From positions 637,339-701,338 of the forward strand of contig NZ_HG003686.1 of NCBI RefSeq assembly GCF_000312365.2: a stretch of 64,000 nt of DNA, in the 5' to 3' direction. The notes beneath the pieces were generated by a model that worked only from the letters and a program-made list of their open reading frames with translations, had not been told where the DNA came from and searched no databases. Source of the stretch: Anaerococcus provencensis (lineage in GTDB: Bacteria; Bacillota; Clostridia; Tissierellales; Peptoniphilaceae). Both the position numbers and the translations under genes were made by a program. This document shows, one piece after another, positions 56,417 to 64,000 of this stretch (the stretch's first letter is position 1; each line of letters begins with the position of its first letter).

Positions 56417-57386
56417 GAAAATTAAAGTAGAAGATGCTATTGGTCAACCACTACTACACGATATAACAGCCATAATGGAAGATGGTTTTAAGGGTGTCAA
56501 ATTTAAACGTGGTCATATAATTGAAGATTCTGACATAGAGGCATTAAAAAATATAGGCAAGGACCATATTTATGTTGGTGAGCTTGAAGCAGACCAGGTC
56601 CACGAAGAAGATGCAGTCCTTGAAATTAAAAATCTTCTAACTAATGAAAATATTAATGTATCCGATGTAAGTGAGGGTAAAATTAGCTTATCAAGCAAAA
56701 TTGATGGACTTTTTGTAATTAATCGCGACTTGCTTAGAAAAATCAATACAATCGGTGACTATACCATAGCCTGTAAGAAATCATATATTAGAGTTAATGC
56801 TGGTGATAAGCTTGCAGGTGTGCGCATAGTGCCACTTTGGACCGAAAAAATTCAGCTAGATCAAGCTAAAGCAATATTAGAAAATGAAGGGCCGATATTT
56901 GAAGTAAAGGAATTTAAAAATTTAAAAGTAGGATGTATAATCACGGGAGATGAAGTCTACTATGGTAGAATCAAGGATGCTTTTAAGCCGGTTCTAACAG
57001 AAAAACTTGGACATTTTGAAAGCCAAGTAATTGATTTTATATTTCTTCCTGACGATGAAGATAAGTTAGTAGAAACTTACAAGAAATTTAAAAATTCTGG
57101 TGCAGATCTTGTCATTTTCACTGGTGGTATGAGTGTCGATCCTGACGATATAACCCCAAGAGCAATTAGAAAAACTGGAGCAGAAATTATAGTCCAAGGC
57201 ATACCAATGCAACCGGGCAATATGTTAATGGTTGCAAGAGATGATAATACTTATCTTATGGGTGTACCAGGAGCTAGCATCCACAGCAAGGTTACAAGCT
57301 TTGATTACTTCTTGCCAAGGGTCTTTGCTGGTCTAGACCTTAAAAAAGAAGACTTCATAGAAATGGCTGAGGGGGGACTTTTATGA
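56409..57386 (+). CDS. Molybdopterin-binding protein, MoeA/CinA-like
   Basis: 325 residues. The C-terminal half is a MoCF-binding domain: CIITGDEVYYGRIKDAF near 176-192, DLVIFTGGMSVDPDDITPRAI near 235-255 and GIPMQPGNMLMVARDDNTYLMGVPGA split over about 262-287. The N-terminal half (GVKFKRGHIIEDSDIEALKNI) differs from ordinary MoeA, and the protein is about 80 residues shorter than MoeA. It may insert or transfer molybdenum for a specific hydroxylase. Overlaps the MOSC gene by 8 bases and mogA by 4. Confidence 0.85.
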   Translation: MIKKIKVEDAIGQPLLHDITAIMEDGFKGVKFKRGHIIEDSDIEALKNIGKDHIYVGELEADQVHEEDAVLEIKNLLTNENINVSDVSEGKISLSSKIDGLFVINRDLLRKINTIGDYTIACKKSYIRVNAGDKLAGVRIVPLWTEKIQLDQAKAILENEGPIFEVKEFKNLKVGCIITGDEVYYGRIKDAFKPVLTEKLGHFESQVIDFIFLPDDEDKLVETYKKFKNSGADLVIFTGGMSVDPDDITPRAIRKTGAEIIVQGIPMQPGNMLMVARDDNTYLMGVPGASIHSKVTSFDYFLPRVFAGLDLKKEDFIEMAEGGLL

Positions 57387-57862
57387 AGTTTACAGCAGGA
57401 GTATTAACTACATCAGATAGGGCAAGTGCTGGGATTTATGAAGATAAGAGTGGCAAAGTCCTTATAAAACTTCTAGAAGAAATGGATTTTGAAGTTAAAT
57501 TTTATGAAGTTATAGCAGATGATTTCGATTTGATTAAAGAAAAATTACTAGAATACTCGGATCAAAATATAAATCTTATCCTAACTACAGGAGGTACAGG
57601 ACTAGCAAAAAGAGATGTTACAGTTGATGCTACTCTTGCAGTTATTGAAAAACAAGTACCTGGTTTTAGCGAAGCTATGAGGGTAGAGGGCAGCAAAATA
57701 ACTCCCTTTGCTTATTTATCAAGATCAGTTTCTGGCATAAGAAAAAATAGTCTTATTATAAATTTTCCTGGTTCTAGTAAAGCTTGTGAGGAAAACTTTG
57801 AAATAATAAGACCATTTTTAATCCACGCTCTTGAAACTATTAATGGCATAAGCAATCATTAG
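57383..57862 (+). CDS. mogA: Molybdopterin adenylyltransferase MogA/MoaB family
   Basis: Adenylylates molybdopterin before metal insertion. 159 residues: GVLTTSDRASAGIYEDKSG at 6-24, LILTTGGTGLAKRDVTVDA near 67-85, and IINFPGSSKACEENF near 130-144. Last gene of the mod-moa operon. Its stop overlaps the stop of the convergent GntR gene (TTAG), with no terminator between them. Confidence 0.93.
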   Translation: MKFTAGVLTTSDRASAGIYEDKSGKVLIKLLEEMDFEVKFYEVIADDFDLIKEKLLEYSDQNINLILTTGGTGLAKRDVTVDATLAVIEKQVPGFSEAMRVEGSKITPFAYLSRSVSGIRKNSLIINFPGSSKACEENFEIIRPFLIHALETINGISNH

Positions 57863-58551
57863 TTTTCTTGGTTTATTAGTTTATTTATCTTTTCTATAGA
57901 TTCATCGGTGATGGTAGTTGTCCAATTTTGCTGTAAAGCTTCTAGAGCCTCATCTAGCTTTCTTTCTTTAATAGCTTCTATCATCACCAAGTGTTCGTTG
58001 TAAGTTGATGGTTCTTTGTGACTATCCTTTGCCATATAAAAGCATATTTCAAATCTTTTAAGTCTATTTTTTAATTTATCGACTATTGGTTTTATCTCTT
58101 TATTATCTGATAGTCCTATGATTTTGTCGTGAAATTCATTGTCTAGGTCAATTACTTTTAGTATATTACCATTCATATGTTCAGTTTTTATTTTTTCGTT
58201 AATTTTAATCAAATCATTTATAAAAGCATCGTCAATTTTATCAAAATTATTCTTTAAGGCGTATTTTTCTAAGCCTGCTACAAGCTCGTAAATATCTTTC
58301 AATCTATCGACTCTTATAGGAGCAACCATAGTCCATTGGTTGGCCTTCGTTACAACCAAGTCCTCATTTTCTAACATTAGAATTGCTTCTCTTACAGGAG
58401 TTCTAGAAATACCCAACTCTTTTGATAGATCAGAAATCTTTAGCTGAGTGTAGGGTTTTAGTGTCCCATTTATTATTTGTTCATGTAAGATATTATATGC
58501 TTGGTCTTTTACAAATGTTCTTTTAATCTTGTTGTTTACTTTATTTTCCAT
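57859..58551 (-). CDS. GntR-family regulator with FCD ligand domain
   Basis: Starting at 58551 the product is 230 residues. N-terminal winged helix (FVKDQAYNILHEQIINGTL, ELGISRTPVREAILMLENEDL) followed by an all-helical FCD domain with likely metal/ligand residues in DLDNEFHDKIIGLSD and YNEHLVMIEAI. An ATG at 58617 would add 22 residues but lacks a ribosome site and would run into the -35 of the opposing promoter; the AAAGG before 58551 is better. Divergent from dpaL-ygeW-ygeY-permease, so the natural candidate regulator of that operon. Confidence 0.9.
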   Translation of the reverse strand: MENKVNNKIKRTFVKDQAYNILHEQIINGTLKPYTQLKISDLSKELGISRTPVREAILMLENEDLVVTKANQWTMVAPIRVDRLKDIYELVAGLEKYALKNNFDKIDDAFINDLIKINEKIKTEHMNGNILKVIDLDNEFHDKIIGLSDNKEIKPIVDKLKNRLKRFEICFYMAKDSHKEPSTYNEHLVMIEAIKERKLDEALEALQQNWTTTITDESIEKINKLINQEN

Positions 58552-58610
58552 AAGGCTAATATACCTTTCTACTTTATTTTCACAATTATGAAAGCGTTTA
58601 AATTTTTTAT

Positions 58611-58639
58611 TTGACAATGTAGTTTATTGCAATTATAAT
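58611..58639 (+). promoter_or_regulatory. Perfect consensus promoter of the dpaL operon
   Basis: TTGACA (58611-58616), exactly 17 bases, TATAAT (58634-58639). Expected start point near 58646, giving a leader of about 105 bases. Confidence 0.85.
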
Positions 58640-58643
58640 ATAA

Positions 58644-58655
58644 GTGATATATCAC
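58644..58655. promoter_or_regulatory. 12-bp palindromic operator candidate at the transcription start
   Basis: GTGATATATCAC is a perfect palindrome lying over the expected +1 of the promoter at 58611-58639, an ideal repressor position. A related half-site (GATATATCA) recurs at 58718-58726. Confidence 0.55.
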
Positions 58656-58679
58656 ATACTACCTATTCATTATGACTTA

Positions 58680-58693
58680 AAATCTATAGATTT
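58680..58693. promoter_or_regulatory. 14-bp palindrome in the dpaL leader
   Basis: AAATCTATAGATTT is a perfect palindrome within the leader, just upstream of a second TATAAT (58699-58704). It could be a second operator. Confidence 0.3.
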
Positions 58694-58750
58694 CAATTTA
58701 TAATATAAGTTTTGATGGATATATCAATAATAGTTAGAAAGGATGTAATT

Positions 58751-59992
58751 TTGGTAGAGACATATAACATAGTATTAAATGATATCTCTAAAAGAGATAA
58801 GGCTTCGTTAGATTTTATAAACGAAGAAGTTGTAAATACAGCACAAAAATTTCATGAAAGTTTTCCTGACTATGAAGTGACACCTTTAGTCAGACTTAGT
58901 AATTTAGCTAAGCAATTTGGTGTTAAGGATATATTCGTTAAAGACGAATCCTATAGATTTGGCCTAAACGCCTTCAAAGTATTGGGAGGATCTTTTGCGA
59001 TAGGTAAGTACATAGCTAATAAGCTTGGAATAGACATAGAAGATTTACCTTTTGAGAAAATGATTTCACAAGAGATTAGAAATCAGCTAGATGATGTTAC
59101 TTTTGTTACAGCTACAGATGGTAACCACGGTAGAGGTGTGGCTTGGACAGCAAATCAGCTTAAACAAAAATGTGTAGTATTGATGCCAGATGGATCTGCA
59201 CTTGAAAGACGTGATAATATTAGAGCTCTTGGTGCTGAATGTGAAATCATGGAAGGCTTAAACTACGATGCATGTGTTGCCCTTGCTAATAAGAATGCCG
59301 AAGAAAAAGGTTGGATTATGGTCCAAGATACAGCATGGGATGGATATGAAGAAATCCCAACATGGATAATCCAAGGTTATGCAACACTAGCAAAAGAAGC
59401 AAATGATCAATTACAAGAACTTGGTATTAAGCCAAGCCATATCTTTGCTCAAGCTGGTGTAGGTTCTTTTGCAACAGGCTTGACAGGTTACTTCTCATCA
59501 GTTTATGAGGGTGATGAAAAGCCATTTATTACAATTGTTGAACCTGAAAAGGCAAATTGTAATTTCATTACTGCAAAAGCAGATGACGGTAAGATTCACA
59601 ATGTTACTGGAAAGATGGACACAATTATGGCAGGACTTGCTTGTGGAGAACCAGTAACTATAGGTTGGCCAGTTCTTCATTCTTATGCAAATGCCTTTTT
59701 ATCAGTACCTGATAAAGCAGCTGCAAGGGGAATGAGAATACTTGGAAATCCACTAAAAGATGATAAGAAAATCATCTCAGGAGAAAGTGGAGCAGCAACA
59801 ATGGGACCTCTTTCTGAAATCTTACAAAGAGAAGATTTGAAAGAGATCAAAGAACAATTACAACTTGACGAAAACTCAGTGATTCTTCTTGTATCAACAG
59901 AGGGTGATACAGACTATGAACACTACAGACGCGTTGTTTGGGATGGTATATATCCAAACGAAGAAGAATACAAATACGAAATTCAAAGATAA
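58751..59992 (+). CDS. dpaL: Diaminopropionate ammonia-lyase
   Basis: PLP enzyme (YgeX) converting 2,3-diaminopropionate to pyruvate and two ammonia. Start is TTG 58751, placed 7 bases after AAAGGA; upstream TTG/ATG at 58712-58717 have no ribosome site. 413 residues: PLP-lysine region YRFGLNAFKVLGGSFAIGKY, TATDGNHGRGVAWTA, LMPDGSALERRDNIRALGAE in the substrate loop, AQAGVGSFATGL (phosphate loop) and SGESGAATMGPL. First gene of a probable purine/ureide operon. Confidence 0.95.
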   Translation: MVETYNIVLNDISKRDKASLDFINEEVVNTAQKFHESFPDYEVTPLVRLSNLAKQFGVKDIFVKDESYRFGLNAFKVLGGSFAIGKYIANKLGIDIEDLPFEKMISQEIRNQLDDVTFVTATDGNHGRGVAWTANQLKQKCVVLMPDGSALERRDNIRALGAECEIMEGLNYDACVALANKNAEEKGWIMVQDTAWDGYEEIPTWIIQGYATLAKEANDQLQELGIKPSHIFAQAGVGSFATGLTGYFSSVYEGDEKPFITIVEPEKANCNFITAKADDGKIHNVTGKMDTIMAGLACGEPVTIGWPVLHSYANAFLSVPDKAAARGMRILGNPLKDDKKIISGESGAATMGPLSEILQREDLKEIKEQLQLDENSVILLVSTEGDTDYEHYRRVVWDGIYPNEEEYKYEIQR

Positions 59993-60005
59993 AAAGGAGA
60001 AATAA

Positions 60006-61202
60006 ATGAGCCAAGATATCAAAAAACTAATTGACGAACTAAAAGAACTAGACCACAAAAACTTATACGGTGATGACTTCTTCCACACATGGGATAAATC
60101 ACAAGAAGAACTACAAGCCATTTGGAAAGTAGCTGACATCTTAAGAGCTATGAGAGAAGAAAACATATCACCAAAAATATTTGACTCAGGACTAGGCATT
60201 TCGCTATTCAGAGATAACTCAACAAGAACAAGATTTTCATTTGCATCAGCTTGTAACTTACTAGGCCTAGAAGTTCAAGATTTCGAAGAAGGCAAAAGTC
60301 AAGTTGCTCACGGTGAAACTGTAAAAGAAACAGCAAATATGATTTCGTTTATGGCTGATGTTGTAGGTATCCGTGATGATATGTACATCGGCAAAGGCTA
60401 CCAATACATGAAAGACTTCTCTGAATACGTACAAGAAGGTTATGATGATGGAGTACTTGAACAAAGACCAACACTTGTAAACTTACAATGTGACATCGAC
60501 CACCCAACACAAGCTATGGCAGATATGCTTCATGTTATTCACGAATTTGGTGGTATGGAAAATCTAAAAGGCAAAAAAGTTGCTATGACATGGGCTTACT
60601 CACCATCATATGGTAAACCACTTTCTGTTCCACAAGGTATCTCTGGCCTATTTACAAGACTAGGTATGGATGTAGTTCTAGCTCACCCAGAAGGATACGA
60701 AATAATGCCTGAAGTTGAAGAGATAGCTCGTAAGAACGCTAAAGAATACGGTGGATCTTTCACAGTTACAAATGATATGAAGGAAGCTTTCCAAGATGCT
60801 GATATTGTTTATCCAAAATCATGGGCACCATTTGCTGCTATGGAAGAAAGAACAAAACTTTACGGAGAAGGCGACCAAGCTGGTATAGATGAACTAGAAC
60901 AAAGACTACTAAAACAAAACGCTGAACACAAAGACTGGGCAGCTACAGAAGAAATGATGGAACTTACAAAAGACGGCAAGGCTCTTTACCTACACTGTCT
61001 ACCAGCTGATATAACAGGTGTATCAACTGAAGAAGGTGAAGTTGACGGTTCAGTATTTGATAGATATAGAGTTCCACTATACAAAGAAGCAAGCTACAAA
61101 CCATACATCATTGCAGCTATGATATTCTTACAAAAGATCGAAAATCCAGAAGCAAAACTAACAGAATTACTAGAAAAAGCAAACAAAAGATTAGATAAAT
61201 AA
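60006..61202 (+). CDS. ygeW: Knotted carbamoyltransferase YgeW
   Basis: 398-residue member of the aspartate/ornithine carbamoyltransferase superfamily. The carbamoyl-phosphate loop [52 protein letters not shown], and the YgeW-specific [18 protein letters not shown] and [10 protein letters not shown] are clear. The physiological acceptor is unsettled; in this cluster it probably works in the phosphorolytic direction, releasing carbamoyl phosphate for carbamate kinase (inference). Strong AAAAGGAG site and codon bias as strong as in the glycolytic genes. Confidence 0.96.
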   Translation: MSQDIKKLIDELKELDHKNLYGDDFFHTWDKSQEELQAIWKVADILRAMREENISPKIFDSGLGISLFRDNSTRTRFSFASACNLLGLEVQDFEEGKSQVAHGETVKETANMISFMADVVGIRDDMYIGKGYQYMKDFSEYVQEGYDDGVLEQRPTLVNLQCDIDHPTQAMADMLHVIHEFGGMENLKGKKVAMTWAYSPSYGKPLSVPQGISGLFTRLGMDVVLAHPEGYEIMPEVEEIARKNAKEYGGSFTVTNDMKEAFQDADIVYPKSWAPFAAMEERTKLYGEGDQAGIDELEQRLLKQNAEHKDWAATEEMMELTKDGKALYLHCLPADITGVSTEEGEVDGSVFDRYRVPLYKEASYKPYIIAAMIFLQKIENPEAKLTELLEKANKRLDK

Positions 61203-61212
61203 GGAGGTTAAA

Positions 61213-62547
61213 ATGACAGAATTTCAAAATATTGACTTTGATGCTATAAAAGTAAAAGCGGGTGAATATAAAGAAGACATGGTAGCTTTCTTAAGAGATT
61301 TAATCAAGCTTAAGGGAGAATCCTGCGAAGAGGGTGACAAAGCAAAAAGAATTAAAGAAGAAATGGAAAAACTAGGCTTTGACAAAGCTTGGATTGATGG
61401 CCAAGGCAATGTTCTTGGAGAAATGGGAACAGGTAAAACACAAATCGCTTTTGATGGTCACATTGATACAGTTGGTATCGGAAATATCGAGAACTGGGAA
61501 TTTGACCCATACGAAGGATTTGAAGACGAAAACTTAATCGGTGGACGTGGTGGATCAGACCAACTTGGTGGACCAGTTTCTGCAGTATACGGTGCAAAAA
61601 TCCTTAAAGACTTAGGCTATCTAAATGATGATTACAGAGTTCTTGTTACAGGAACAGTTCAAGAAGAAGACTGTGATGGAAACTGCTGGTTATACATGAT
61701 AGAACAAGAAGGTATAAAACCAGAATTTGTAGTATCAACAGAACCTACAGACGGCGGAATCTATAGAGGCCAAAGAGGAAGAATGGAAATGAGAGTTGAC
61801 GTACAAGGTATATCATGCCACGGTTCAGCTCCAGAAAGAGGAGACAACGCAATCTATAAGATGGCTGACATCCTAAAAGAAATCGAAGCACTAAACGAAA
61901 ACCCTGCTGATGACACTGTTGAAATCAAGGGTCTAGTAAAGATGCTTGACGAAAAATACAACCCTGAATACAAAGAAGCAAACTTTTTAGGTCGTGGAAC
62001 AGTTACAACAAGCCAAATCTTCTATACATCTCCATCAAGATGTGCAGTAGCTGACTCATGTTCTATCTCTCTTGATAGAAGAATGACAGCTGGGGAAACA
62101 TGGGAATCTTGCATAAAAGAAATCGAAGATTTACCATCAGTTAAAAAACACGGTGCAAAAGTATCTATGTATGACTACAAGAGAGCAAGCTGGACAGGAC
62201 TTGAATATGAACAAGAAGCTTACTTCCCAACATGGGTAATCCCAGAAGACCACGTAGTTACAAAAGCTCTTGAAAATGCATATAAGAACCTATACGGAGA
62301 TAAGAGAATCGCTCCACCAATCGCTAAAGAAGAAGAAAAGAGAGCTGCTCGTCCACTAACAGACAAATGGACATTCTCAACAAATGGTGTTGCAATAATG
62401 GGTCGTCACAATATCCCAACCATAGGATTTGGACCAGGAGCAGAAGACCAAGCTCACGCACCAAACGAAGTTACATTTAAACAAGACCTTGTAACATGCG
62501 CTGCAGTATATGCTGCTCTACCACTTGTTTACACACAAAATAAATAA
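61213..62547 (+). CDS. ygeY: YgeY-family M20 hydrolase (selenium-metabolism linked)
   Basis: 444-residue zinc-dependent amidohydrolase of the M20/ArgE group. Metal ligands are seen in [13 protein letters not shown], the [19 protein letters not shown] segment (with Gln where many M20 proteins have Lys), [10 protein letters not shown] with the catalytic Glu pair, and [11 protein letters not shown]; the last His is in [10 protein letters not shown]. The family is tied by gene clustering to selenium-dependent molybdenum hydroxylases and urate breakdown. Strong codon bias. AAGGAGGT site. Confidence 0.94.
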   Translation: MTEFQNIDFDAIKVKAGEYKEDMVAFLRDLIKLKGESCEEGDKAKRIKEEMEKLGFDKAWIDGQGNVLGEMGTGKTQIAFDGHIDTVGIGNIENWEFDPYEGFEDENLIGGRGGSDQLGGPVSAVYGAKILKDLGYLNDDYRVLVTGTVQEEDCDGNCWLYMIEQEGIKPEFVVSTEPTDGGIYRGQRGRMEMRVDVQGISCHGSAPERGDNAIYKMADILKEIEALNENPADDTVEIKGLVKMLDEKYNPEYKEANFLGRGTVTTSQIFYTSPSRCAVADSCSISLDRRMTAGETWESCIKEIEDLPSVKKHGAKVSMYDYKRASWTGLEYEQEAYFPTWVIPEDHVVTKALENAYKNLYGDKRIAPPIAKEEEKRAARPLTDKWTFSTNGVAIMGRHNIPTIGFGPGAEDQAHAPNEVTFKQDLVTCAAVYAALPLVYTQNK

Positions 62548-62564
62548 ATTTAGAGGTTGAACTT

Positions 62565-64000
62565 ATGGAAAATAAAATAACTCAAATTCAGAAAGGTGAC
62601 ATAGTTGATCTGACATCAGCTGGGTTAAATGAAATTAATAATTATCCTAATGACTTTAACGAAATAAGTGCCCCTATAAGTTCAAAGAATAGAGACTGGT
62701 TTATAAGAGATATTGCTAACCTTTGGATAGGAATGATTGTATCAATCGCAGTATATCAAGTGGCCAGTGGGCTTCTTGTTTCTGGCATGTCGTGGAGTCA
62801 AGCTTTGTTAACAGTAGTAATGGGCCACACCATAGTAATGGGTGTGGCTATTGCTCTAGGACATTTCGGTACTAAATATGGTATGTCATATCCAATGCTT
62901 AGTAAAATTGTATTCGGAAAGCGTGGTACTATTTTTCCTTCTCTTATTCGTGCTATACTTGGAGTCTTCTGGTTTGGTGTTCAAGCGTGGATAGGTGGTC
63001 AGGCGGTTCATACAATTATAGGTGCTATTTTCCCTGAATGGTTAAATATGGGGTTTACTTCCCAGTTTATTTCTTTCTTAATATTTTGGGCAATAAATGT
63101 TTATATTGCGGCATATGGAAGTAAAGCAGTAAAAGCTTTGGAGGGTATATCTGCTCCTATACTTATAGTTCTAAGTCTAGTTGTAATAGTTTGGGCGTTC
63201 TCAGTAGCAGATTGGAACTTTACAAAACTATTTAGTGCTCCTGTACTTCAAGCAAAAGAAGGAGTAAGTTTTTGGACACTATTTTGGCCAGCTTTATCAG
63301 CTATGATTGCATTTGATGGTGGGATTGCTTTATCAATGCCAGATTTCACTAGACATTGTGTTGATCAAAAAGCACAATCAATAGGACAAATTATAAGTGC
63401 TCCACTAATGACATTCTATATATCTTTTGTGGGAATTTGTGGTACTGCTGGAGGATTGCTTGCATTTGGCAAAGAAATATGGGAACCAGCTATTTTGGTA
63501 TCTAATTTTAATAGTCCTATAATTAGAGTGGTTTTTTCTTTGTTCATAATTATGGCAGTATTAACAACTAATGTTGCTGGAAACTTAGTTCCACCAGTTA
63601 ATATTGCAGCTACTTTAACAAAAAATAAGTTTGATTATAAACGTGTTACAATTTTTGTTGCTTTACTTGCATTTCTTGCTAGGCCTTGGGATAGTTTATC
63701 ATCAGCATATAACCTAATATTTAATGTGACTCAATTATTAGGGGCGTTGATAGGACCTATTTCTGGTATTTATATAGTATCATATTTCTTTGAATATAAG
63801 ACAGATATTGATATTGTTGATGCTTATAAGATCCAAGATGGTAAGTATTATTATAATAACGGATGGAATATTCCAGTTATAATTTTATTTTTAGCTATAA
63901 CAGTTTTAATATTTGTTGCAAAATTTGTTCCATCTATTAATTGGATTTTTAATAATGCGTACGTATTTGGTGTGATTTTTACAGGTATGTTATATTTTCT
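62565..64000 (+). CDS. NCS1-family nucleobase/allantoin permease (runs off the window)
   Basis: Open from ATG 62565 (GAGGTTG upstream) to the end of the window; at least 478 codons. The N-terminus is charged and cytoplasmic (SKNRDWFIRDIANLWIGM) and at least eleven hydrophobic helices follow. GVFWFGVQAWIGGQAV near 126-141 matches the substrate-binding Trp/Gln helix of NCS1 transporters; AFDGGIALSMPDFTRH and TTNVAGNLVPPVNIAA are also NCS1 hallmarks. It would import a purine, allantoin or hydantoin-like substrate by proton or sodium symport. Codon bias is weaker than in ygeW and ygeY. Confidence 0.93.
   Translation, partial: MENKITQIQKGDIVDLTSAGLNEINNYPNDFNEISAPISSKNRDWFIRDIANLWIGMIVSIAVYQVASGLLVSGMSWSQALLTVVMGHTIVMGVAIALGHFGTKYGMSYPMLSKIVFGKRGTIFPSLIRAILGVFWFGVQAWIGGQAVHTIIGAIFPEWLNMGFTSQFISFLIFWAINVYIAAYGSKAVKALEGISAPILIVLSLVVIVWAFSVADWNFTKLFSAPVLQAKEGVSFWTLFWPALSAMIAFDGGIALSMPDFTRHCVDQKAQSIGQIISAPLMTFYISFVGICGTAGGLLAFGKEIWEPAILVSNFNSPIIRVVFSLFIIMAVLTTNVAGNLVPPVNIAATLTKNKFDYKRVTIFVALLAFLARPWDSLSSAYNLIFNVTQLLGALIGPISGIYIVSYFFEYKTDIDIVDAYKIQDGKYYYNNGWNIPVIILFLAITVLIFVAKFVPSINWIFNNAYVFGVIFTGMLYF

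Noticed and set aside
58552-58617. 22-residue N-terminal extension of the GntR protein
   Set aside because: No ribosome site before 58617 and it would overlap the -35 of the consensus promoter for dpaL; 58551 has a better site.
58712-58750. Upstream TTG/ATG starts for dpaL at 58712-58717
   Set aside because: No ribosome site; TTG 58751 has AAAGGA at ideal spacing. The 13 extra residues are not family-like.

Overview
The window looks like chromosomal DNA from a low-GC, strictly anaerobic Gram-positive of the Peptoniphilaceae type (Anaerococcus, Peptoniphilus and relatives). I infer this from the AT-rich DNA, AGGAGG ribosome sites, the IspH-ribosomal protein S1 fusion, a one-piece pyruvate:ferredoxin oxidoreductase, HPr kinase, a bacterial V-type ATPase operon, and the housekeeping gene neighbours typical of Clostridia. 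There are no rRNA or tRNA genes, no CRISPR array and no prophage. Coding density is very high and no gene-free stretch exceeds 300 bases.

Layout. 1-100: what looks like the right end of an IS200/IS605-type element. 175-1892 (minus): tdk and ychF. 2067-6744: pepP, uvrC, hprK. 6881-10417: nifJ under a near-consensus promoter. 10543-15980: asp23-like gene, fakA, recG, rsmD, coaD and a coiled-coil protein. 16006-17163 (minus): tmcAL. 17293-25367: efp, asp23-like gene, nusB, xseA, xseB, ispA, argR, recN, a Nudix hydrolase, scpA, scpB, rluB. 25407-31490: HI0933-type flavoprotein, cmk, plsC, ispH-rpsA, miaB. 31586-40327: V-ATPase operon in the order C, split I (two genes), K, F, E, A, B, D. 40333-41514 (minus): rodA. 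41622-44499: nth, a HAD phosphatase, trmL, trxB. 44601-48950: gap, pgk, tpiA, eno. 49094-51932: secG, rnr, smpB (frameshifted). 52050-57862: modABC, moaA, moaC, a MOSC protein, a MoeA/CinA-like protein and mogA. 57859-58551 (minus): a GntR/FCD regulator. 58751 to the end: dpaL (ygeX), ygeW, ygeY and an NCS1 permease that runs off the window.

How it fits together. The right-hand 12 kb reads as a molybdenum uptake and cofactor unit placed beside the start of an anaerobic purine/urate catabolism cluster. ModABC brings in molybdate, and the Moa/Moe/Mog proteins build the cofactor that a (probably selenium-dependent) molybdenum hydroxylase outside the window would need. The NCS1 permease would import the purine or ureide. 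YgeY, YgeW and DpaL would process ureido and diaminopropionate intermediates to carbamoyl phosphate, ammonia and pyruvate. Pyruvate can then enter the NifJ reaction. The GntR gene lies divergently from this operon, and a perfect consensus promoter with a 12-bp palindrome at its start point sits between them.

The most unusual signals are: (1) a V-ATPase stator subunit I that is split over two genes, with an internal tandem duplication and a possible subunit G/H-like tail on the first half, in an operon with no separate G/H gene and a short subunit F; (2) smpB broken by a -1 frameshift in an A7 run that is also a classical slippery heptamer; (3) nth with an apparent AUU start codon; (4) a strong in-frame internal ribosome site that could release free S1 from the IspH-S1 fusion; (5) the promoter/operator arrangement of the purine operon; (6) degenerate ligand motifs in ArgR and IspA. 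Functions are inferred from sequence motifs and gene order only; no database search was possible.
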